A stretch of DNA of 64,000 nucleotides from Chengkuizengella axinellae. Lineage in GTDB: Bacteria > Bacillota > Bacilli > Paenibacillales > KCTC-33759. Position numbers and translations under genes: made by a program. The notes under the pieces were generated by a model that was not told the DNA's origin, ran no database searches, and saw nothing but the letters and a program-made list of their open reading frames with translations. Below are positions 26,705 to 35,160 of this stretch, piece after piece. Position 1 is the stretch's first letter. Each line of letters begins with the position of its first letter. The stretch spans positions 1 through 64,000 of the forward strand of contig NZ_JAVAMP010000007.1 in NCBI RefSeq assembly GCF_030730905.1. The letters are read 5' to 3'.

Positions 26705-29700
26705 TTAATCTAACATATCCAGCTTAATTAAAAATCGATAGATAATAACCGCTGCTTCAGCTCTTAATGTTTCTGCTGTTGGTTCAAAGTTGTTATTCGA
26801 ACGTCCGCCAACTAATTCTAAATATTTTGCTACGTATACATCCTCTTGCGCCCATTCCCCAATTTGATCTGAATCTGTGAATTTTTCAATTGCATTCCAC
26901 TCTTCTTCACTTAGATTCACATCCTCTATTGTCCGATAAGCTCTCATGATCATCGTCATCATTTCTTGTCTGCTTACGATTCTACTCGGTTCATATTGTT
27001 CTTCTGAAATACCTTCAACAATCCCTGCATCTCTTGCTGCTTTAATATATGGAGCGTACCAACTCTCTGTACTTACATCATTAAATCCTGTATTTGAATC
27101 ACTCAATTCTAACTCTAACGTTTTAACAATGAGTGTGGCAAATTCTGCTCTTGTTATTCCAGTATCTGGATTGAAGTTTCCTTGATCATCTCCAGATAGT
27201 ATTTGTTTAGAAACAAGCTTCTTGATGATGTCATTAGCCCAATGACCTTCCGTATCTTCAAACGTTACTGTATTTTCATCCGCTGGATTATTGTTTTCAT
27301 CTTCCTTCTCGGACTCTGGATCAACTTCATCCGTTACATCCTCGCCATCAACTGGATCTGTTTCTTCATCTTTATCATCTTCATCATCTGGTTTTGAGGT
27401 TGTTGGTTTCTTCTTGACCTTTACTGTTCTCTTAGCTTCTGCAACATTGCCCGCTTCATCTGTGACAATATACGTAATGATATACTCTCCAGTTGTAGAG
27501 GTATCCACATTTCCTGAAATCACAATCTTATCTGTGATATCGCCATCCACATTATCATGTGCTGTGGCACCTTGTTCTGTATAAGTTCTATTTTTGTAGA
27601 TTGTTACGATGGATGATCCGTTTAATTGTATGACTGGTGGTGTTTCATCTGCAGGAGAATCTTCCCTCAATACCGTTATTTCGTATCTTTTATTAGTTCC
27701 CCCATCTGTTTCTTCGACCACTACTGGAATGATCGTTTCTCCTATTGAAAGTTCAATTGATTTTTCGCTCACTTCTTCACCATCTATTGTTATGGTCTTA
27801 GAAACATCTGTATTATCGACCGCTGCATTTACAGTTATACTCTCCACATTGTTTTCTACCTCAACGGTATAAGAGGTTTCCTCAGGAGCAAACGTTGGAT
27901 CTAATACCCCTGGATTCACATAGAGATCTGATAAATCTGCAAAGGTATTGTTTATTTTTCTTGTCACCTTAATGGCATACTTCATTTCAGTACCATCCTC
28001 TGCGGTCACTATAATTGGAATTGTTGTTGTTCCTACAGCAAGTTGAATAGTAAAATTGATTTCATTACTGGGTGGTTCAGAAGGTCCGCCATAGGGATTT
28101 ATAAGTAGTACTTCTGCATTTTCATCTTCAGCAGCTGCTTCAATCGTTAAAGATTCTACATTAGTATCTACTTCCAATGTATAATTCGTAGTATTGGGAT
28201 CAAATGCTGGGCTCAAGACGAGATCCCCATCATTTAACGTCAATGTTTCTAATTTTGCATTGTTAGAAAGAACTGGCGCTTCCCTTACTACATTCAAAAT
28301 ATATTCTTTTGTTTCACTATCTTCTGCCGTGACAAGTATTTTAACCTCTGTCTCTCCTACTGGCAATGGAATTGTCTTTTCTATCCCTATTGGCAATGGA
28401 TTTTCCTTTGAAGTGCTGTCAACAGCTGTTATTTGATTTTCTAAAGAAGATTTAGGTTCATTCGGATCTATAATTTGTATACTAGCTTGCTCATGCGCTG
28501 CTATAGCAGACACATCAATACTTTCAACTTCATTTTCTACATTTAAAGAATAAGTTGTAGTATCAGACTGAAAACTAGGTTCAATAGAAAGCTGTTGTCT
28601 TGCATGATAAACTTCTAGAGATTGTAAATCTGCATTATTAGACAACGTGGAATCACCAACATAATATGATTCCATTGTATTAAAAATCTGTGCTTCTGAC
28701 CCACCACCAATAGCATAAATGGTTTTATCCACTACAGCTACTCCTGCTACAATTCTAGCTGAATTCATATCTTCAATGAACTCCCACTGATTTGTTTCAA
28801 AATTATATTCTTCAACTGAAGATAAATCGGCATCATCATATCCACCAATAGCATAGATTTTTCCATTCACTTCAGTCACACTAAAATATTTTCTTGCTTT
28901 ATTCAATGAGGCCATTTCGTGTCTTATCCAATTATCTGTATCTGGATCATATACTGCCACTGTATCTAATTGATTAGATGATCGGCTTCCACCAATTGCA
29001 AATATCTTCCCTTCCACTTCAATGACACCATGACCATACCTTGTATCAGGCATATCTTCCATGGTTTCCCAAGTGTTTGATTTTGGATCATAAGCTTCCA
29101 CTGTACTTAATTCAACAGTAGTCCCTTGATCCGAAATGCCTTCTCCACCAATAGCATATATTTTTCCGCCGACTTCAGCAACTCCAAATCGAATTCTTGG
29201 AGTAGGCATAGCTGCCCAGTCAACTTTATCTCCTGTTTCACTTTCCCATTTAACCCATTCATTTAATGATGGATCATAAACTTCAACTGTACTTAAATAA
29301 TTACCATTTATCTCATACCCACCAATCACATATATCTTTCCATCCAATTCAACTATAGATACAGAAGCTCTAGGTGTTGGCAGAGTAGATATTTCTTTCC
29401 ATGGGTTTGTATCAGGTAGAGCTTCAGGATCATATTCTAACACCTTATTGTTTAGGGTCCGATCACTACCATGTCCACCAATCACATAAATTTTTCCGTT
29501 TACTTCTACCGCACCATGACCTGACCTTCCATCTGGCATCGGAGATTCTATATTCCAGACCTCACGAGAGGTAGCCGTTTCTCTCACTACATTGATCTCA
29601 TAAATTTTCGTTGATTCGTTTTCTGCTGTGACCCTGACCTTAATTTCTGTTAATCCAACTGGAAGTGAGTTTTCCGATGAAATTGGGTCTTCTAAATCTG

Positions 29701-31024
29701 GAAAAATAATATCTACACTTGCATTCTCATCTGATGGTATTGCATTTATTATTATTCTATTCATATCATTGGGAACTTCAAAATCCCATGTTGTTTGAGG
29801 ATTGGAAGCATCAGTTATCAACATTTCCCATTTGTCTGGCTCATCTCCATCATTAAAGAAACTTAGCCGTAGTGACGATAAATTTGCATTGTTATCAGAT
29901 CCAGATGGTTCATCTCTTGTTATGTGAATAGTATAAAACTTTTGTGATCCACTATCTGGTGTTACGATGACTGATATGGATGTTGTTCCTACAGGAAGAT
30001 CGAATTCTCTTGTTGTTGTCGATTCTTCATCAACTAATTGCTTTAACAGTTCATCTGAATGAAAAATACCTAACGTTGCATTTTCATTTATTGGTTCTGC
30101 TGAGACCGTAATCCTATCCACATCATTTCCTACCTCTACATTAAACGTGGTTTCGGAAGGGTTATCAGCTAACAATTCTCCATCATCATTCATTCCATCA
30201 TAACTAACTTGTAATGACTTCAAACCTGCAAACATGTCTACTCCCTTGTATATTTCGATTTCATAACTTTTTGTTGATTCCCCGTCTTCTGCTGTGACGA
30301 TGACTTCAATTTCTGTCACTCCGACTGGTAGTAGTGGAAATACAGATGCATTTTGATTTCTTTCTTCAGGAACAATTGGAACAATCGGAGCAATAATCTG
30401 TACTGATGCATTGTCATCATTTGGTGTTGCATCTATTATTATACTATCTACATAATTAGGAGCTTCCATTAACCAATGTGTTTGAGATGTAGGATTATCA
30501 CTAGAAATCAACATTGTTTCCCCTTCAAGTTCTCCATTATTAAGCATACCAACTTCTAATGACGCTAAATCTGCATTATCAGATTTAGCCGCTTCTCTCA
30601 CTACCCTGATCAAATAACTTTTTGTTGATTGCCCATCCTCTGATATGACCTTGATTTCAATTTCTGTTAATCCCTCTGGGAGTGAATTTCCTGATGAATT
30701 TGGGTCTTCTAAATCAGGAAAAATGATCTCTACATTTGCGTCTTCATTCAGTGGTGTCGCTTCTACCATTATTCTATTTATACGATTGGGGACTCCAAAA
30801 TCCCAAATCGTTTGAGAATCAGAAGCATCAGATATCAACGTTGACCAACCTGGATCATTTCCATTTTCATGCAAACTTAACCTTAGTGACTCTAAATCTG
30901 CATTGTTAGACAACTCCATGACCCTACCGTCGTTAGATGCAGATACAACTGGTGTTCCTGCAACAGGAATAACCGATATGATTGCTATAACTAGACTAAG
31001 TAGTATGTAACTAATTTTTCTCAT
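26705..31024 (-). CDS. S-layer-anchored Kelch/cadherin-like surface protein
   Basis: 1439 residues. Signal peptide 1-29. Four cadherin-like beta-sandwich domains (about 35-490; each opens NADL-SL and closes with EI.V.RE), then a six-bladed Kelch propeller (about 495-800; six IGG turns such as GKIYVIGGHGS), three further beta-sandwich domains (about 805-1120), an Ig/DUF5011-like domain (PPVIQLNGSS, about 1130-1215), an acidic linker and three SLH domains (about 1260-1439: FEDTEGHWAND, FNDVSTESWYAPYI, FTDSDQIGEWAQ). SLH domains bind pyruvylated secondary wall polymer. A wall-anchored binding or sensing protein is likely; the partner is unknown. Confidence 0.92.
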   Translation of the reverse strand: MRKISYILLSLVIAIISVIPVAGTPVVSASNDGRVMELSNNADLESLRLSLHENGNDPGWSTLISDASDSQTIWDFGVPNRINRIMVEATPLNEDANVEIIFPDLEDPNSSGNSLPEGLTEIEIKVISEDGQSTKSYLIRVVREAAKSDNADLASLEVGMLNNGELEGETMLISSDNPTSQTHWLMEAPNYVDSIIIDATPNDDNASVQIIAPIVPIVPEERNQNASVFPLLPVGVTEIEVIVTAEDGESTKSYEIEIYKGVDMFAGLKSLQVSYDGMNDDGELLADNPSETTFNVEVGNDVDRITVSAEPINENATLGIFHSDELLKQLVDEESTTTREFDLPVGTTSISVIVTPDSGSQKFYTIHITRDEPSGSDNNANLSSLRLSFFNDGDEPDKWEMLITDASNPQTTWDFEVPNDMNRIIINAIPSDENASVDIIFPDLEDPISSENSLPVGLTEIKVRVTAENESTKIYEINVVRETATSREVWNIESPMPDGRSGHGAVEVNGKIYVIGGHGSDRTLNNKVLEYDPEALPDTNPWKEISTLPTPRASVSIVELDGKIYVIGGYEINGNYLSTVEVYDPSLNEWVKWESETGDKVDWAAMPTPRIRFGVAEVGGKIYAIGGEGISDQGTTVELSTVEAYDPKSNTWETMEDMPDTRYGHGVIEVEGKIFAIGGSRSSNQLDTVAVYDPDTDNWIRHEMASLNKARKYFSVTEVNGKIYAIGGYDDADLSSVEEYNFETNQWEFIEDMNSARIVAGVAVVDKTIYAIGGGSEAQIFNTMESYYVGDSTLSNNADLQSLEVYHARQQLSIEPSFQSDTTTYSLNVENEVESIDVSAIAAHEQASIQIIDPNEPKSSLENQITAVDSTSKENPLPIGIEKTIPLPVGETEVKILVTAEDSETKEYILNVVREAPVLSNNAKLETLTLNDGDLVLSPAFDPNTTNYTLEVDTNVESLTIEAAAEDENAEVLLINPYGGPSEPPSNEINFTIQLAVGTTTIPIIVTAEDGTEMKYAIKVTRKINNTFADLSDLYVNPGVLDPTFAPEETSYTVEVENNVESITVNAAVDNTDVSKTITIDGEEVSEKSIELSIGETIIPVVVEETDGGTNKRYEITVLREDSPADETPPVIQLNGSSIVTIYKNRTYTEQGATAHDNVDGDITDKIVISGNVDTSTTGEYIITYIVTDEAGNVAEAKRTVKVKKKPTTSKPDDEDDKDEETDPVDGEDVTDEVDPESEKEDENNNPADENTVTFEDTEGHWANDIIKKLVSKQILSGDDQGNFNPDTGITRAEFATLIVKTLELELSDSNTGFNDVSTESWYAPYIKAARDAGIVEGISEEQYEPSRIVSRQEMMTMIMRAYRTIEDVNLSEEEWNAIEKFTDSDQIGEWAQEDVYVAKYLELVGGRSNNNFEPTAETLRAEAAVIIYRFLIKLDMLD

Positions 31025-31060
31025 TTTATTATTCCCTCACCTTATCTATATGATATTATG

Positions 31061-31240
31061 ACTAGCTCCAGCTTCGTTGTACTTTGGATATCTTCTATAA
31101 GTGCATATTCAAAAAGTTCGGTTTTCAGCACCAAGAAGATTGTACGAACATGCAGCAAGCTGGAGCGGAGTGTAGATATGTTACATGAGCACCGGACTTT
31201 CTTCGCTGAGTGTTTGGGCCCTGAAAAAGTATTAGGCTTA
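31061..31240. repeat. Fold-back repeat (MITE-like) between the Kelch and lipoprotein genes
   Basis: GC-richer than its surroundings. GCTCCAGCTT (31065-31074) is inverted at 31157-31166, and AAAGTTCGGT (31113-31122) pairs with ACCGGACTTT (31191-31200) with one G-U. No transposase is present. Frames across it on both strands look non-coding. Confidence 0.5.
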
Positions 31241-31295
31241 GACAACAATGTACTCCATCACTTTTTTGGGTATAGTCTTTATTTGATGTCGATTT

Positions 31296-32111
31296 TTAGA
31301 AATCCCAACCATAAGCTAACACTTCAACACTTACAACTTGATTGCCATATTCTACAGGGATTTCTGGGTAAAACAACTCAAAACCAGCTTCACTACCAGG
31401 AGCTACACCTACATCCACCGAACCATCTAATATGCCTAAAAGCGAACCGTCCTCCGCATATAAAGCTGCAGATACGCTGATAAATTCATGTTTTTTATCC
31501 GTTGTGTTTTTCACTACACCAGTAACGGTATAAGGAGAATATTCATCTCCTGGGAATCCTTTGACTCCAGAAGTTTCCATCAAATAAGGATCTTCTCCAG
31601 TTTTTCCATAATCAAAGTTATATGACGTTTCTTTAAATAAACTTGGATCATTAATGCCATCTAAAAACGTGCTTTCTGTAATAAATGCTTTTTGACCAGG
31701 TAAAACAATATCAGGAACTGCATATAACCACGTTTCCGTACCAAGAATTCCTCCTTCTTGATCTTTAAAGTTCATTTGAGCCTCACCAATTTTAACAGGC
31801 TCATCTCCAGTGTTTTCAAAAATAGCTGCTGAATGGACCCAAACCGTCCCTATAGAGTCCACCCACGCTACCTCATTTTGTTGTGTGATTTCAAGGCTTA
31901 TACTTTCCTTTGGCTCTTCTTTTTCAACGTTTACTTTATTGTCTTTCGTTTCCTCTTCGTTCTCTGTATTTTCAGTTTCTGTATTCTCTGTATTTTCCTC
32001 TGTAGTTGATGTCTTACCATTCTCACTAGTTCCAGATACTTCATCAGATGAACACCCTATAAGCGCTAGTGTTAAAGCCGTCAATGTTAATAAAACAAAT
32101 AATTTTTTCAT
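31296..32111 (-). CDS. Lipoprotein with FxLYD-type domains
   Basis: 271 residues, ATG with AAGGAGGATG upstream. Lipobox LALIGC with Cys20, then a Thr/Glu/Asn-rich linker (to about 65). Two beta-sandwich segments of FxLYD type follow (HSAAIFENTGDEPVKIGEAQ and VTGVVKNTTDKKHEFISVS, then AALYAEDGSLLG). Proteins of this class sit on the outer membrane face and often accompany surface or stress functions; no enzymatic motif is seen. Preceded by a textbook double-heptamer promoter (32157-32190), which puts it in the putative regulon. Confidence 0.88.
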   Translation of the reverse strand: MKKLFVLLTLTALTLALIGCSSDEVSGTSENGKTSTTEENTENTETENTENEEETKDNKVNVEKEEPKESISLEITQQNEVAWVDSIGTVWVHSAAIFENTGDEPVKIGEAQMNFKDQEGGILGTETWLYAVPDIVLPGQKAFITESTFLDGINDPSLFKETSYNFDYGKTGEDPYLMETSGVKGFPGDEYSPYTVTGVVKNTTDKKHEFISVSAALYAEDGSLLGILDGSVDVGVAPGSEAGFELFYPEIPVEYGNQVVSVEVLAYGWDF

Positions 32112-32156
32112 TTTTCATCCTCCTTATGATTTTGTTATCTCTTGCTGCCAAAAACG

Positions 32157-32190
32157 AGTTTAACAAAACGGTCTTACAAAATTCTTACAA
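32157..32190 (-). promoter_or_regulatory. Double-heptamer promoter of the FxLYD lipoprotein
   Basis: TTGTAAG-AATT-TTGTAAG on the minus strand (32190-32173), 10 nt, extended -10 TGT-TAAACT (32162-32157). Both half-sites carry the same G-to-A change against TTGTGAG, and the spacer AATT is kept. Confidence 0.75.
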
Positions 32191-32323
32191 GGAGGTGAGT
32201 GTAGGAAACTATAATAAAAACAAATAATAGGATACGAAACTAAAGACCTATAAAGAGAATCTTAATTTCAGTGGGAGTTTTTAAATCTCCCTTTGAAAGT
32301 TAAAGGACCTTATCAGGAAAAAT

Positions 32324-32366
32324 CAAGCTGTAAACTCCACTTGAATGAGAGGGAGTCTACAGCTTG
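32324..32366 (-). terminator. Hairpin, possible terminator
   Basis: CAAGCTGTAGACTCC / GGAGTTTACAGCTTG with ATTTTT after it on the minus strand. A smaller GGGAG/CTCCC hairpin lies next to it at about 32271-32291. Together with 32390-32422 they isolate the lipoprotein promoter from upstream transcription. Confidence 0.6.
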
Positions 32367-32389
32367 TTGATCGTGATAAATACTCAATA

Positions 32390-32422
32390 AAAAAACAGAA
32401 AGTATAAAATACTCTCTGTTTT
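32390..32422. terminator. Terminator hairpin, possibly bidirectional
   Basis: AAAACAGA-AGTAT / ATACT-TCTGTTTT, about 45 bp after the stop of the membrane-protein remnant. Confidence 0.65.
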
Positions 32423-32466
32423 CATGAAAGAACTGGTTTAAGATTGTAAATGAATAACAATGAATT

Positions 32467-32583
32467 TTAAATTTTCTCCTTGTTTAATTTTCTTAATTTA
32501 AAAAAATATGCAATGTATGAGAAACCTGTGAAAACAAGAATGATCAAGGATAAAAGCCCAGAAAAATAGCTCAATGGTCCCAT
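32467..32583 (-). pseudogene. Small membrane protein or 3' remnant of a larger membrane protein
   Basis: 38 codons from ATG 32583 (MGPLSYFSGLLS, membrane helix, then FKLRKLNKEKI). No good ribosome site is at the right distance. An in-frame TGA lies five codons upstream, and the sequence before that stop still reads like protein (LLNVLSGKG). The layout suggests the C-terminal membrane helix of a decayed gene, for instance a serine-hydrolase type protein, but a real 38-residue membrane peptide is possible. Confidence 0.4.
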
Positions 32584-32664
32584 TTTTCCAAATGTTCACC
32601 CTTTGCCGCTAAGGACATTTAACAAGATACCAAGAAGTTATCCTCCGCATTACATGTCAACTTT

Positions 32665-33912
32665 TTAGGACTGATACAAGTGAAAAACCTCATCCCAGTC
32701 CCAATGTTCATAATACCAATAGCCGACATGGATATTCTCAATCCAAATTTTCTCTTCTATCCCTTCGGAATTCGCAACCCAAACATCCGCTTCACTTCTA
32801 TTCGTTCTAATCCAACTTAATTTTTCCTCGTCATCTAAGTATTGAGGTCGAAAGTCACCTTCCTTTGTTGATGGAAATGTGACTTGCTTTGAAACTCCTG
32901 TTCCAATGTGAACTTTATATATAGCTGGCATCGGTCTTTGCTCAACATCTATCGTCCACTCCATTTCCATGGAACGTGAGACGTAGACATTGTCATCATC
33001 CTGCCAAGTTAAATCCCGATCAACATATCCTTTGGGTGTGTATCGATCAGACATGTTTTGTTCTATCATATACACTTCCAATTTCTTATTCTCCATAACA
33101 TTTCGGTTATATCCTTGAATAAAACCTAATAAATTTTGTTTTGGTGCCCATTGAAACCATGCTCTGTAATTTAACATTTCTTCAATCATACTGAATCTAC
33201 TCCCATCATTAGAAAGGACACTTACAGTGTTCGTATCAGTAGACATGGATGGTGTTGGGACCAACAGAAAAGCAATCCATTGATGATCATAAGACCATTT
33301 AAACTGGCTTGTTCCATAAAACCGATCCACCTCTTTAACTGGAATGGTATAAAGATGTTCGGACTGATGTTCATTTTTTTTGAAATCAATTAAAATTTTT
33401 GTTAACACGATGTCTGAATAAACACTGTTGCCAGCTTTTGAAGAAGTTAATAGACCGCTCCCATCTGGCAGCCATGAGTAGTTGATGATGTCAGAAGTTA
33501 TATTTTGTGAGTGACTTAATAATGATATATCCAATACCTTCAAATCATTCTTTTCTTGAAAAGCTAAGACATTCTGATTTGGAGCCCACTGAAAATTTTT
33601 ATGATCAAAAGAACTAATTTTAAAACGTTTATTTGATTTAAGATGAAATATCCAAAGTCCCTCCTCAGTACTGTTGGTTTCTTCTTCTGTTTGACTTGTC
33701 ATGTATGCAATCCATTTTCCATCAAAAGACCATTTAGGATATCTAACATTTACATCTTGTGTTACCTTCACTTCTTCATCACCCATTTTAATCCATAAAT
33801 CTTGATCTCGAACAAAGGCTGCTTTCAATTCTTTACGTGGTTGTGCGAAAATTGTGGAAAAAGGTTGAATAAACAAAACAAACATAATGAGACACAATAT
33901 TATGTTTTTCAT
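32665..33912 (-). CDS. Secreted TolB/WD40-like beta-propeller protein
   Basis: 415 residues. Signal peptide 1-24 (IILCLIMFVLFIQPF, IFAQ). Repeats of the TolB/DPP-IV-propeller type follow, each with a W-PDG or WSxDGKWIAY turn (YPKWSFDGKWIAYMTS, FQWAPNQNVLAFQE, YSWLPDGSGLLTSS, FKWSYDHQWIAFLL, FQWAPKQNLLGF). No catalytic domain is attached. Such exported propellers generally bind protein or glycan partners; the partner here is unknown. Lies downstream of RR3 in the same direction but separated by the RR3 terminator, so it has its own promoter (TATAAT-like sequence near 33970). Confidence 0.85.
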   Translation of the reverse strand: MKNIILCLIMFVLFIQPFSTIFAQPRKELKAAFVRDQDLWIKMGDEEVKVTQDVNVRYPKWSFDGKWIAYMTSQTEEETNSTEEGLWIFHLKSNKRFKISSFDHKNFQWAPNQNVLAFQEKNDLKVLDISLLSHSQNITSDIINYSWLPDGSGLLTSSKAGNSVYSDIVLTKILIDFKKNEHQSEHLYTIPVKEVDRFYGTSQFKWSYDHQWIAFLLVPTPSMSTDTNTVSVLSNDGSRFSMIEEMLNYRAWFQWAPKQNLLGFIQGYNRNVMENKKLEVYMIEQNMSDRYTPKGYVDRDLTWQDDDNVYVSRSMEMEWTIDVEQRPMPAIYKVHIGTGVSKQVTFPSTKEGDFRPQYLDDEEKLSWIRTNRSEADVWVANSEGIEEKIWIENIHVGYWYYEHWDWDEVFHLYQS

Positions 33913-34030
33913 ATATGAGGCATGATTCTCCCTTCTCTTATCCTGTACCCCTTATTTTTTCCAAACTATGAAATTATATTATAGAAAAACTCCTAACAAA
34001 GTCTATCGGAGATGTCATCGAATATAATGT

Positions 34031-34068
34031 AAAAAAATACGCCCCCTTTATTCAAAAGAGGCGTATTT
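34031..34068 (-). terminator. Terminator overlapping the 3' end of RR3
   Basis: AAATACGCC-CTTT / AAAG-GGGCGTATTT hairpin followed by T on the minus strand. The left arm is the last coding codons of RR3 (KYASFE, stop). Confidence 0.85.
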
Positions 34069-35160
34069 CTTTACTTCATCGGAAGGTTCAACATCAAGTT
34101 CTTCCTTTAGTAGTTTCACATATTTAGTATAATGATCTTTCAACTGTTCTTTATAACCACATCTGCTTGCATACAACTTGAACAGCTTCACATTCATCTC
34201 TTCATGAAGAGGATACATCGTTAGATAAAGCTTCATCGTCTCTTCTGCATGCTCTAACATTTTCTTTTCCACATAATAATTCACTAATTGCTCTGTTAAA
34301 TAGGTATACCGTTCTGCCAATTCTCTCTCAAGCCCTATACTCCAAATATAGTCCTTTAATTCAAATAGACTTCCTTTATACAAACGGAATGTTTTTTCAC
34401 TTTCTGCAAGATTTTCTTTCGCTACCTTTTTATTAGTAGAGAAGTAGTTTTTGAATGCCTCTAAGTCACATTCAATGTTTTGCAGATCAAACAAATATCC
34501 TTCATTTACTTTTTCCACTTGAATAGGCAACTGGTTATCCCTTAATACTTTTTTCATGCGAGAAATTGTCGTATGAAGGTTAGTTGTTGCATGTTTATGA
34601 TTAGGCCAAAATAACTCCATTAACCTCCACTTGCTAATGACTTGATTAACATGAAGCAGAAAATAAGCAAAGAGCTCCTCTGTTTTTCTTGTTGGCCATT
34701 TTATTACAGATCCATCAGTACCTCTTATTTCAAAAGTTCCAAAACAACGGATGGAAGCTCCTTTACTTTCCTCCAAAGATTTAATCTTTGTGAGTTGTTC
34801 ATGATTTTTAATTAAACGAGCGCTCACTCTCTCGATATCTTCAGGGGTGACAAACTTAACCAAATAATCCACTGCATTCACTTTAAATGCATCCACCGCA
34901 TATTGTTCAAATGCTGTTGTAAATACGATTTGAATATTCTCATTGGTCTGGATTAACTTTTCCGCTAACCGCATACCCGTCATGTCTGGCATTTCAACAT
35001 CAAGAAAAACCACATCAGGTTGAAGGAGAGGAAATTGATCTAAGGCTTCTATTGGGTTACTGAAACTGCCAACAACAGATAAATGCTTGTTCTGATCAAC
35101 AAGCATATTCATCATTTCTAAAGTCGGTTGTTCATCTTCTACAATCATGACCTTAAGCAT
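34048..35160 (-). CDS. Response regulator RR3: receiver + SARP-like winged helix + BTAD
   Basis: ATG 35160 (MLKVMIVEDEQ) has AAGGAGG 6 nt upstream and overlaps HK4 by 8 bp; the frame is open ten codons further to 35190 but without need. 370 residues. Receiver with Asp54 (FLDVEMPDM), FTTAFEQYAV and DYLVKF (the usual Lys-Pro pair reads Lys-Phe). Winged helix about 145-230 (GTFEIR, KWPTRKTEELFAYF), BTAD about 235-370. Paired with HK4 by translational coupling. The Phe for Pro after the conserved Lys is unusual for receivers. Confidence 0.92.
   Translation of the reverse strand: MLKVMIVEDEQPTLEMMNMLVDQNKHLSVVGSFSNPIEALDQFPLLQPDVVFLDVEMPDMTGMRLAEKLIQTNENIQIVFTTAFEQYAVDAFKVNAVDYLVKFVTPEDIERVSARLIKNHEQLTKIKSLEESKGASIRCFGTFEIRGTDGSVIKWPTRKTEELFAYFLLHVNQVISKWRLMELFWPNHKHATTNLHTTISRMKKVLRDNQLPIQVEKVNEGYLFDLQNIECDLEAFKNYFSTNKKVAKENLAESEKTFRLYKGSLFELKDYIWSIGLERELAERYTYLTEQLVNYYVEKKMLEHAEETMKLYLTMYPLHEEMNVKLFKLYASRCGYKEQLKDHYTKYVKLLKEELDVEPSDEVKKYASFE

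Noticed and set aside
31042-31248. Short frames on both strands over the fold-back element
   Set aside because: They follow the inverted repeats, lack ribosome sites and look non-coding.
33960-34000. TTGTTAGGAGTTTTTC followed by TATAAT upstream of the TolB-like gene as an eighth heptamer promoter
   Set aside because: Only one half-site is present and the distance to the -10 box is 9, not 10.
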